From contig CAKSER010000016.1 in assembly GCA_934447715.1 (NCBI GenBank), positions 1 through 35,621 of the forward strand: a DNA stretch of 35,621 nucleotides. The letters run 5' to 3'. The notes under the pieces are model-generated. The model saw only the letters and a program-made list of their open reading frames with translations. It had not been told where the DNA came from and made no database searches. Positions 1-6,579 of this stretch are shown one piece after another. Positions within the stretch are counted from its first letter, which is position 1. Every line of letters starts with the position of its first letter. Made by a program: the position numbers and the translations under genes. This stretch comes from an uncultured Eubacteriales bacterium (GTDB lineage Bacteria; Bacillota; Clostridia; Oscillospirales; CAG-272).

Positions 1-656
1 AGCAGGTCGACATGGCGATGAATCCGGAGACGCCGGACGACTGGAATTTCGATTCGATCCGCACATATTTTGCAGGCCTTCTCTGCACAAACGACGATTT
101 CAGATATACCGACGAGGAGCTTGCAAATGTTTCCCCGAGCGATGTGATCTCGCTTCTTGAGGAAAGAGCGGATAAGCTTTATGCGGAAAAGGAGCAGCTG
201 TTCGGCGAGGAGACAATGAGAGAAATCGAAAGAGTTGCGCTCCTTAAAAATGTCGACCGGCAGTGGATGGATCACCTTGATGCAATGGATGATCTCAAGG
301 GCAGCGTCGGACTCAATGCATATGCACAGAGAAATCCGATAAACGAATACAGAGTTGCCGGAGCCGACATGTTCGACGAAATGATACAGGCAATTAAGGA
401 AGGAACCGTAAGAACCGTTCTTTCGGTTCAGCCGAGAAAGCGTGAGGATATGCTGAAGCGCATTTCGGTTTCTAAGATAAAGAGCGAGGGCTTTGAGGGA
501 GCCGCAAGGGCTGCCGGCAAGACCGAGCCGTCAAAGCCGATTGTCAAAAAGCCGTCCGAAAGAGTCGGCAGAAACGATCCGTGTCCATGTGGATCCGGAT
601 TGAAGTATAAAAAATGCTGCGGAAAGAACCTCGGAGGAGACGGAAAGGAGGAGTGA
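1..656 (+). CDS. secA: Protein translocase ATPase SecA, C-terminal part (5' truncated by window edge)
   Basis: SecA is the cytosolic ATPase that drives preproteins through the SecYEG channel. Only the last ~218 codons are here; the frame is open to the left edge, so the ATG at 12 is internal. The visible part is the helical scaffold/wing region (QWMDHLDAMDDLKGSVGL, then YAQRNPINEY, the equivalent of the usual YGQ-DPLNEY motif), a Lys/Pro-rich linker and a terminal SEC-C zinc motif (CPCGSGLKYKKCC). This zinc tail is typical of SecA and binds SecB or ribosomes in other bacteria. The stop codon lies inside a short hairpin. A membrane-protein gene follows after 35 bp on the same strand and may be cotranscribed. 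The identification rests on motif order and is firm. Confidence 0.96.
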   Translation, partial: QVDMAMNPETPDDWNFDSIRTYFAGLLCTNDDFRYTDEELANVSPSDVISLLEERADKLYAEKEQLFGEETMREIERVALLKNVDRQWMDHLDAMDDLKGSVGLNAYAQRNPINEYRVAGADMFDEMIQAIKEGTVRTVLSVQPRKREDMLKRISVSKIKSEGFEGAARAAGKTEPSKPIVKKPSERVGRNDPCPCGSGLKYKKCCGKNLGGDGKEE

Positions 657-664
657 CCTCCTTT
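644..664 (+). terminator. Hairpin overlapping the secA stop codon
   Basis: AAAGGAGG (644-651) and CCTCCTTT (657-664) form an 8-bp stem with a 5-nt loop that contains the TGA stop of secA. A short T-run ends the stem. It may be a weak terminator or attenuator between secA and the next gene; the T-tract is too short to be sure. Confidence 0.4.
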
Positions 665-691
665 TCAGCTCCGAAAAGAGCATGAAAAGCT

Positions 692-2041
692 ATGAGTAAT
701 AAAGAAGTTGCCGAAAAGAGAACCGGCGGTGCATATTTAAAATGGACCGCCTTTTTCGGCGTTCTGTTTCTTGTAAATCCGAATATTTCGGTGCTTGATC
801 CGCTGCCGGACTTTATCGGCTGGATGCTTCTTATTTACGGAATAAAGCGGATTTTAAGGCTTGAGTCCTCCGCCTCTGAGGTCGTAAAAAAGGCAGCAGG
901 GCTTGAGATCTTGTCTCTTGTCCGCCTTGCACTTACCCCGGTGATCGTTTATATTGCGGCAGGTGACAGATCCTTTTACATGCTTGCGACCTTTGTATTC
1001 AATATCATCGAGCCGATAATGGCGATAAGCTTCTTTTTGAGTATGTTCAACGGCATAGCGGCGATCGGATATCAGACCGACGCAAAAAGTCCGGTTAAAT
1101 ATCTCAATCAGATGAAGCTGATAACCGTGATTTTCTTTGTGTATAAGAGCGTTCTTAACGCAATTCCGGACATGACGTTCTTCAAGATCAGCGATCTGCT
1201 TGATTATGAGCTTTATCCGCTTGCAAGATACCGCCTTCCGCTCACACTTATCTGCGGTTTTCTCTGCTTTATCGCCGGGCTTATATGGTATGCGGCATTC
1301 TGCGGATATCTGTCGCGGCTCAAAAAAGAACCTGAGCTTGCCCTAGAGCTTGAAAAACGGGAGGCTATGCGGATTGATTCGGAAAAGGAGTCGGATGACG
1401 GCATTCTAAAAAAGGCTTTCATTCTGCTTCTTGTGGGAATGATATTCCTCTGCGATCTGCCGATTGACGGATACAATGTCCTGCCGGATCTTGTCGGGGT
1501 CATACTGATTATAATTTCGGTGAAAATGCTCGGCAGATTAAAGGTATGCCCGAACGGTGTCGGAGCCGTCATAAAGGCGGCGATTCTTCACGGAGCCTTA
1601 AGCACGGTTTCGCTTGTGGCAAACGGATTTTTTGCACACAGATACTATCAGGGCGGCGAAAAGCTGCTGCCGGTGATCTCCGGCAAAATCGCTCTTAATA
1701 CCCTTTTTGCGGCGGTTACGTTTTTCAGCTGCATGCTCCTTCTTTTCACGGTTTACAGGGTGCTTGGGGATCTTATAAAAAAGAACACCGCAGCACTTAT
1801 TGCAAGCGGAACGGATGAGCTTCATAAAACACTTGAAAAATCAGTAAGAATTGCGCTTCTGCTTTTTCTTTTTGCAGAGCTTTTCGGAGTTCTTTCGATC
1901 GCGCTCGTTTTCCGCGTCGGATGGCTTAATTTTGCCGCAGTGCTGTGCTGTGTAATAGGCTCTTTTAAGCTCTATTCCTTCTTTGGCGATTTTAAGGTCG
2001 GTTTTGGAAACAAATATTCCGATATCAAAAAAAAGCATTGA
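692..2041 (+). CDS. Polytopic membrane protein with internal duplication, function unknown
   Basis: I do not recognise a named family. The 449-residue protein has roughly ten hydrophobic segments and no signal peptidase site. Residues ~35-57 (LDPLPDFIGWMLLIYGIKRI) and ~261-283 (YNVLPDLVGVILIIISVKML) share the pattern LPD-hydrophobic-G-x8-K, so the protein appears to be two homologous halves joined by a charged loop (~208-238, rich in E/K/R). The LPD-x-x-G element sits at the start of a membrane helix in both halves. The gene follows secA by 35 bp and is closed by the hairpin at 2226-2256. A transporter or membrane-organising role is possible but not shown. Confidence 0.8.
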   Translation: MSNKEVAEKRTGGAYLKWTAFFGVLFLVNPNISVLDPLPDFIGWMLLIYGIKRILRLESSASEVVKKAAGLEILSLVRLALTPVIVYIAAGDRSFYMLATFVFNIIEPIMAISFFLSMFNGIAAIGYQTDAKSPVKYLNQMKLITVIFFVYKSVLNAIPDMTFFKISDLLDYELYPLARYRLPLTLICGFLCFIAGLIWYAAFCGYLSRLKKEPELALELEKREAMRIDSEKESDDGILKKAFILLLVGMIFLCDLPIDGYNVLPDLVGVILIIISVKMLGRLKVCPNGVGAVIKAAILHGALSTVSLVANGFFAHRYYQGGEKLLPVISGKIALNTLFAAVTFFSCMLLLFTVYRVLGDLIKKNTAALIASGTDELHKTLEKSVRIALLLFLFAELFGVLSIALVFRVGWLNFAAVLCCVIGSFKLYSFFGDFKVGFGNKYSDIKKKH

Positions 2042-2084
2042 CAAGGAAAGCTCGGATCGGCTTTAAAAAGCAGGGCGCTGGGCG

Positions 2085-2143
2085 GCAGAACAAGCGGTGG
2101 GATACGCAAAGCAGAGCGCGGCAGAATAAGGCAGCAGAATAAG
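2085..2143. repeat. Short degenerate direct repeats (GCAGAAYAAG, three copies)
   Basis: The gap after the membrane-protein gene contains GCAGAACAAG at 2085-2094 and GCAGAATAAG at 2121-2130 and 2134-2143. The surrounding sequence is purine-rich, without a supported reading frame. It looks like decaying spacer DNA; no function is evident. Confidence 0.4.
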
Positions 2144-2225
2144 CAGGGCATGGCTTAATGACCGAAATAAAAAGCAGGTGTGTGGATAGCAAAAACCGCG
2201 CACTCCTGCCTGTAAAAACGAAACA

Positions 2226-2256
2226 AAAACCCGTTTTGCATTGCAAAACGGGTTTT
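2226..2256. terminator. Bidirectional Rho-independent terminator
   Basis: A perfect inverted repeat, AAAACCCGTTTTGCA (2226-2240) against TGCAAAACGGGTTTT (2242-2256), lies between two convergent genes. T-runs occur at both ends, so it can end the membrane-protein transcript (+) and the hydrolase transcript (-). In a folded RNA the tip would open to a usual loop. Confidence 0.85.
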
Positions 2257-2276
2257 AAAAATGCTGTATTTAAAAA

Positions 2277-3344
2277 TCAATACTCTTTTCTGTCGAGCTT
2301 CAGGTGGTCGAGAACAAATTCGATGCCCTTGTTGTCGTTTGTGAACATGTGAGTTCCCTCGAAGATGTCGAATTTGAAATCCTTCTCGCAGCCCTCTGCC
2401 TTGTAGAATTCAAGTGTACGCTCGGCTTCCTTCTTTGCGGATTCCGCGTCAAACAGCGGATCCTTGTCGCCGACGCCGATATAAAGTCCGCGAGGAGCAA
2501 TCAGACCGCCGATCTCGCCGTCAAGGAACTTGAGCGCTGCCTTGTCAAACAGATAGTCGCTGCTGTAGTACTTTGTTCTGTCGTTGAAGTGGCTTGAGGT
2601 GTATGCGCAGCGGATGCGCTTTTCAACAGCCGCGGTGCGGAGAGTATAGAAGCCACCGTAGGAAAGACCGACCATCGCAATGCGGTCGGGAGTGACCATG
2701 CGCTGCTTTATCATGTAGTCTATAGATCTTCTGATGCAGAAGATTTCAAGAGCGGTGATAGAGCTGCCGACATGCTTTAATTCCTGATCGAGCTTCATGC
2801 GGTCATAGTCTGTGCCGAAAATATTCTTGTCCCAAAGAAGAAGCTGCGGAGCGAATACAACCGCGCCTCTCTGGGTGAATCTCTGAATTATGTGGTTGTA
2901 GTTGCTTTCGTTTCCGTCGCAGTGATATGCAAGCTCAGGTGTTCCGCCGCCTCCGTGCTGGAAGATGACAAGCGGTGCATTTGTTGTGACATAGCCGGAG
3001 TGGAAGATCATTCCGTAGAACCAGAGATCCGGAAGAACCTCGATTTCGATGCGGTAGACATATCCGAGCTGGTCAAAGGCGACCTGAGTTCTTCTTGCGG
3101 TCATCGGAACGTCCTTGAAGTCGTCGTAGCAGTTGAGCGGCCAGCCGAGCATGTCCGCAAATTCCGCGCGAAGCTCCTCCTTGTTTTCTTTCATATATTC
3201 AGGAGTGATGCGCTCCGATTTGATTTTCTTTGCTTCCTCGGTTCTGCGTTCAAGAACCTTTTTAAGACCGGAAAGGTACTGTTCTCTGTAAGGAGCCGAA
3301 ATCTTCACGTCCTTTTCGACGTAGCATCTATCAAATTCTCCCAT
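2277..3344 (-). CDS. Alpha/beta hydrolase (acetyl-xylan-esterase/dienelactone-hydrolase-like, PF12715-type)
   Basis: Predicted cytosolic serine hydrolase of 355 residues. The nucleophile elbow is GLSYGG with Ser228; candidate acid Asp295 or Asp299 (GDKDPLFD) and His332 (EGTHMF) complete the triad. HGGGG at 130-134 probably supplies the oxyanion hole. An N-terminal ~80-residue helical extension is typical of the Abhydrolase_7/acetyl xylan esterase-like group. I chose the start at 3344 because AAGGAG stands 8-9 bp upstream; an in-frame ATG at 3416 has no ribosome binding site and would lie just after the promoter. Substrate is unknown: an acylated sugar or xenobiotic ester is plausible. The gene is monocistronic, with its own consensus promoter and a shared terminator. 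Confidence 0.85.
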   Translation of the reverse strand: MGEFDRCYVEKDVKISAPYREQYLSGLKKVLERRTEEAKKIKSERITPEYMKENKEELRAEFADMLGWPLNCYDDFKDVPMTARRTQVAFDQLGYVYRIEIEVLPDLWFYGMIFHSGYVTTNAPLVIFQHGGGGTPELAYHCDGNESNYNHIIQRFTQRGAVVFAPQLLLWDKNIFGTDYDRMKLDQELKHVGSSITALEIFCIRRSIDYMIKQRMVTPDRIAMVGLSYGGFYTLRTAAVEKRIRCAYTSSHFNDRTKYYSSDYLFDKAALKFLDGEIGGLIAPRGLYIGVGDKDPLFDAESAKKEAERTLEFYKAEGCEKDFKFDIFEGTHMFTNDNKGIEFVLDHLKLDRKEY

Positions 3345-3424
3345 TGTGAAATCTCCTTCTTGTGGATAATTAAGTTTCATATAAATTTTAAGCAAATATG
3401 CGGCCTTAAAGCCCATACAAAAGG

Positions 3425-3453
3425 ATTATACACGAATTTATTTGCGGTGTCAA
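3425..3453 (-). promoter_or_regulatory. Consensus sigma-A promoter for the alpha/beta hydrolase
   Basis: On the minus strand TTGACA (3453-3448) is followed after exactly 17 bp by TATAAT (3430-3425). Both hexamers match the vegetative consensus perfectly. The transcript would start near 3418, about 75 nt upstream of the chosen ATG. Confidence 0.85.
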
Positions 3454-3628
3454 TAAGAAATGAATTAAAAAAGGAATTATCGCTTAAATGCAGGATCTTA
3501 TATTTTTATGACATGATGCTGATATTAAACTGACATGAATAAAGAGGGTAATTGAAAATCATTATGATTTAATTTGTTGTCAAAATGTTAATTTTCATGA
3601 AAATGGGTAGAAACAGTAAAGAAGACAC

Positions 3629-3657
3629 TTGCAATAAAATAGAAAATATGGTAGTAT
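3629..3657 (+). promoter_or_regulatory. Putative promoter for the YfcE-type gene
   Basis: TTGCAA (3629-3634), a 17-bp spacer and TAGTAT (3652-3657) precede the phosphodiesterase gene. The predicted start (~3664) falls at the beginning of a 9-bp hairpin. The ~170 bp between this promoter and the divergent one is A/T-rich and holds no gene I can support. Confidence 0.55.
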
Positions 3658-3662
3658 AAATT

Positions 3663-3705
3663 GGATTTGGAAAGAGACTGATTTGCAAGACCGAACTCCA
3701 AATCC
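3663..3705 (+). repeat. Inverted repeat at the predicted mRNA 5' end of the YfcE gene
   Basis: GGATTTGGA (3663-3671) and TCCAAATCC (3697-3705) are perfect 9-bp complements with a 25-nt loop. The pair would fold at the very 5' end of the leader. It could stabilise the mRNA or serve as a protein-binding site. Confidence 0.5.
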
Positions 3706-3738
3706 TGCAAAATCATCGAAAAGGAGCGGTTTAAAGCC

Positions 3739-4308
3739 ATGCTGCTTATGATAGCATCCGACATTCACGGATCGTCGAAATATTGCTCTGAGCTGATGAA
3801 GGCAAAGGAGATCGAAAAGCCCGACAAGCTGATTCTGCTCGGCGATCTTTTGTATCACGGACCGAGAAACAGCCTTCCGGATGAATATAATCCGAAAGAG
3901 GTTTTGGGGATGCTGAATGGGATAAAAAACGAGCTTGTCTGTGTTCGAGGCAACTGCGACAGCGAGGTTGATCAGATGGTGCTCGATTTTCCGATGATGG
4001 CGGAATACAGCGTGCTGCTTTTCGAAAAATCAACCTTCTGGATGACTCACGGACACAGAATTCCGGATAAGCTCCAGTCAAGCATCTGCCGCGGTGATGT
4101 TATTCTCTGCGGACACACGCATGTGCCTGCCTGCGAGGTAACGGAATACGGGGCAGTAAAGGTTAACCCCGGCTCGGTTTCGATTCCGAAGGAAAACAGC
4201 GAAAGAGGCTATATAATTACCGACGGTGAAAATATAATCTGGAAAACGCTGGGTGGGGAAATATACCGAAAGGAAAGCGTATCGGCTCTTATTAATGCTG
4301 AAAGCTGA
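3739..4308 (+). CDS. yfcE: Metallophosphoesterase, YfcE family phosphodiesterase
   Basis: A 189-residue cytosolic binuclear-metal phosphodiesterase. The calcineurin-like motifs appear in order: Asp8 and His10 (SDIHG), Asp36 (GDLLYHGPRN), Asn72 (GNCD), His104 (THGH), and His126/His128 (GHTHVP). GDLLYHGPRN and the short length are characteristic of the YfcE/MJ0936 branch, which hydrolyses phosphodiester model substrates; the physiological substrate is not settled. AAAGGAG lies about 12 bp upstream of the ATG, a somewhat long spacing. pckG follows after 120 bp with its own leader, so coregulation is uncertain. Confidence 0.93.
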   Translation: MLLMIASDIHGSSKYCSELMKAKEIEKPDKLILLGDLLYHGPRNSLPDEYNPKEVLGMLNGIKNELVCVRGNCDSEVDQMVLDFPMMAEYSVLLFEKSTFWMTHGHRIPDKLQSSICRGDVILCGHTHVPACEVTEYGAVKVNPGSVSIPKENSERGYIITDGENIIWKTLGGEIYRKESVSALINAES

Positions 4309-4313
4309 AACGC

Positions 4314-4375
4314 GGTTACGGAAAAGACAGAATATAAAAGCCGTAACCTAAAACCATATAATAATAGTATATAAT
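4314..4375 (+). promoter_or_regulatory. Putative pckG promoter region with inverted repeat
   Basis: GGTTACGG (4314-4321) and CCGTAACC (4341-4348) are perfect 8-bp complements 19 bp apart. TATAAT motifs occur at 4357-4362 and 4370-4375, but no good -35 box is present. The repeat ends where a -35 would sit for the second TATAAT, so it could be an operator. AAAAGCCGTAA occurs at 4336-4346 and again at 4404-4414 beside the ribosome binding site. Confidence 0.4.
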
Positions 4376-4428
4376 CAATAATTATATAAAATTCAGAAAA
4401 CTGAAAAGCCGTAAAGGAGGAACACAAA

Positions 4429-6192
4429 ATGACAAACAACGCAAGTGTACTGACATGGATTGAAAAGCTGAAGGGTTTGCTCAAGCCGGAAAACGTCATG
4501 TGGATTGACGGAAGCGAAGAGCAGCTTGATAAGCTTCGTGCTGAAGCGGTTTCGACAGGCGAAATGATAAAGCTGAATGAAAAGGAGCTCCCGGGCTGCT
4601 ATCTGCACCGCACAAAGGTTAACGACGTTGCAAGAGTAGAGGGAAGAACCTTTATCTGCACAACAAACAAGGATGATGCCGGCCCTACAAACAACTGGAT
4701 GTCCCCGGCTGAAGCATATGAGCTTTTATACGGAATTGCAGACGGAAGCTATGCAGGAAGAACAATGTATATCATTCCGTACTCCATGGGTCCGATAGGC
4801 TCTCCGCTCGCAAAAATCGGTCTTGAGGTAACAGACTCGATCTATGTCGTTTTAAACATGGCAATCATGACAAGAATCGGACAGAAGGTACTCGATACAC
4901 TCGGCGACAGCAACGACTGGGTAAGAGGACTTCACTGCAAGTGCGATGTCGATGAGGAAAAGAGATACATCTGCCACTTCCCGGAGGACAATACAATTAT
5001 CTCTGTAAACTCGGCATACGGCGGAAACGTTCTTCTCGGAAAGAAGTGCTTCGCACTCCGTATCGCTTCCTATCAGGGAATGAAGGAAGGCTGGATGGCA
5101 GAGCATATGCTTATCCTCGGAGTTGAGAACCCCAAGGGAGAAAAGAAGTATGTTGCAGCTGCATTCCCGTCCGCATGCGGAAAGACCAACCTCGCAATGC
5201 TCATTCCGCCGAAGTATCTCCGCGATAAGGGCTACAAGGTATGGACAGTCGGCGACGATATCGCATGGATGAGAATGGGTGAGGACGGAAGACTCTGGGC
5301 TATCAACCCCGAAAACGGATTCTTCGGAGTTGCTCCCGGAACAAACGAGAAGTCCAACTATAACGCTCTTGCCGCAACAAAGAAGAACACTATCTTTACA
5401 AACGTTGCATACAATATCGATACAAACACAGTCTGGTGGGAGGGTCTTGACAAGAATCCGCCGGAGCACGGTATCGACTGGAAGGGCAATCCCTGGAACG
5501 GAAAGACATCCACAGAGAAGGGTGCACATCCGAACAGCAGATTTACAGCTCCCGCAAAGAACTGCCCGTGCATCGCACCCGAGTTTGAAAGCACTGCCGG
5601 AGTACCGATTTCCGCAATCATCTTCGGCGGAAGAAGAGCATCCACAACTCCGCTTGTATATCAGTCAAAGAGCTGGGAAAACGGTGTATTTGTCGGATCG
5701 ATCATGGCATCCGAGACAACTGCTGCAGCATCCGGTGCTGTCGGCGTAGTAAGACGCGACCCGATGGCTATGCTGCCGTTCTGCGGATACAACATGAGCG
5801 ATTACTTCCAGCACTGGCTTGACATGGGCAAGAAGCTCGGCGACAAGGCTCCTAAGATCTTCAACGTCAACTGGTTCAGACAGGACGCAGAGGGACACTT
5901 CATGTGGCCGGGATTCGGCGACAACATGAGAGTCCTCAACTGGATCCTCGACCGTTGCGACGGTAAGGTTGATGCAGAGGAGACTGCTATAGGCTACATC
6001 CCGTACGCAAAGGATATCGATACTACCGATCTCGATGCCAGCAAGGATACAATTGCAGAGATCATCAAGGTTGACAAAGAGGCTTGGAAGAAGGAAGCAG
6101 ACGGAATCGAAGAGCACTATAAGAAGTTCGGCGACCGTCTCCCGAAGGAGTTAAGAGAACAGCTTGACACCCTTAAGAAGAATCTTAAATAA
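4429..6192 (+). CDS. pckG: Phosphoenolpyruvate carboxykinase (GTP)
   Basis: Interconverts oxaloacetate + GTP and PEP + CO2 + GDP in the cytosol; in anaerobes it may run in either direction, linking PEP to C4 acids. The 587-residue length fits the GTP-dependent family (~600), not the ATP-dependent one (~530). Diagnostic motifs are FPSACGKTNLAM (246-257), containing the phosphate-binding loop and the reactive Cys250, and the kinase-2 motif DDIAWM (276-281). GPTNNW (85-90) matches the substrate-binding segment. AAAGGAGG lies 8 bp upstream of the ATG, predicting strong translation, and codon use is biased toward C-ending codons as in highly expressed genes. It ends at a strong terminator and is probably transcribed alone. 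Confidence 0.97.
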   Translation: MTNNASVLTWIEKLKGLLKPENVMWIDGSEEQLDKLRAEAVSTGEMIKLNEKELPGCYLHRTKVNDVARVEGRTFICTTNKDDAGPTNNWMSPAEAYELLYGIADGSYAGRTMYIIPYSMGPIGSPLAKIGLEVTDSIYVVLNMAIMTRIGQKVLDTLGDSNDWVRGLHCKCDVDEEKRYICHFPEDNTIISVNSAYGGNVLLGKKCFALRIASYQGMKEGWMAEHMLILGVENPKGEKKYVAAAFPSACGKTNLAMLIPPKYLRDKGYKVWTVGDDIAWMRMGEDGRLWAINPENGFFGVAPGTNEKSNYNALAATKKNTIFTNVAYNIDTNTVWWEGLDKNPPEHGIDWKGNPWNGKTSTEKGAHPNSRFTAPAKNCPCIAPEFESTAGVPISAIIFGGRRASTTPLVYQSKSWENGVFVGSIMASETTAAASGAVGVVRRDPMAMLPFCGYNMSDYFQHWLDMGKKLGDKAPKIFNVNWFRQDAEGHFMWPGFGDNMRVLNWILDRCDGKVDAEETAIGYIPYAKDIDTTDLDASKDTIAEIIKVDKEAWKKEADGIEEHYKKFGDRLPKELREQLDTLKKNLK

Positions 6193-6204
6193 TTGAAATC
6201 ATAT

Positions 6205-6237
6205 GCCGCCGCAGACCTTTCTGCGGCGGCGTTTTTT
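6205..6237 (+). terminator. Rho-independent terminator of pckG
   Basis: GCCGCCGCAG (6205-6214) pairs with CTGCGGCGGC (6221-6230) around a 6-nt loop, followed by G and six T. This is a strong canonical terminator 12 bp after the stop codon. Confidence 0.93.
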
Positions 6238-6240
6238 CAC

Positions 6241-6490
6241 GTTGAAGCTTTTATATACTTTTGTGCTTTTCCTCCGGCAGAGTTTGCCCTCCTGTCCGAA
6301 TTTGTACCCTTTTGCTGAGGCTGCCCGGTTCTTTGTACGGCTCTCTGTGCCGGCATAGGTTGTTTTCGACAGTGTTTTCCTGCTTTTTTTGGATTTCATG
6401 CCGAAAAACACGGCAAAATGAGAAAACCGGCATGCAAAAGGGAAGACTGCGCGATAAGTAATAATTTCGTTTAACAATACACAGCTAAAA
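6241..6490. other. Intergenic stretch without a supported gene
   Basis: About 250 bp between the pckG terminator and the next promoter. Short frames exist on both strands, but none has a good ribosome binding site or recognisable protein. I see no riboswitch, tRNA or repeat here. Confidence 0.5.
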
Positions 6491-6495
6491 TAACC

Positions 6496-6524
6496 TTGAA
6501 TCATTCATAAATTAATGCTATACT
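6496..6524 (+). promoter_or_regulatory. Sigma-A promoter for the hydrolase-acyltransferase unit
   Basis: TTGAAT (6496-6501), a 17-bp spacer and TATACT (6519-6524) give a strong vegetative-type promoter about 50 nt upstream of the start codon. It likely drives the genes as far as the terminator at 12048-12083. Confidence 0.75.
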
Positions 6525-6579
6525 AAATCAGATATGAAGATATAAAAAATAAGGTAGGATGCGGAAAGGGGGAAGGAAA

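Noticed and set aside
2892..3533. Plus-strand frame of ~213 codons overlapping the alpha/beta hydrolase
   Set aside because: Antisense to a gene with a complete catalytic triad and consensus promoter; no recognisable protein.
4852..5529. Long open frame on the minus strand inside pckG (and others like it inside nifJ)
   Set aside because: It lies wholly antisense to a conserved enzyme gene, is Cys/Val/Leu-rich as expected from mirror codon bias, and has no ribosome site.
6251..6433. Short minus-strand frame after the pckG terminator
   Set aside because: No ribosome site, no known motif, and composition unlike the real genes.
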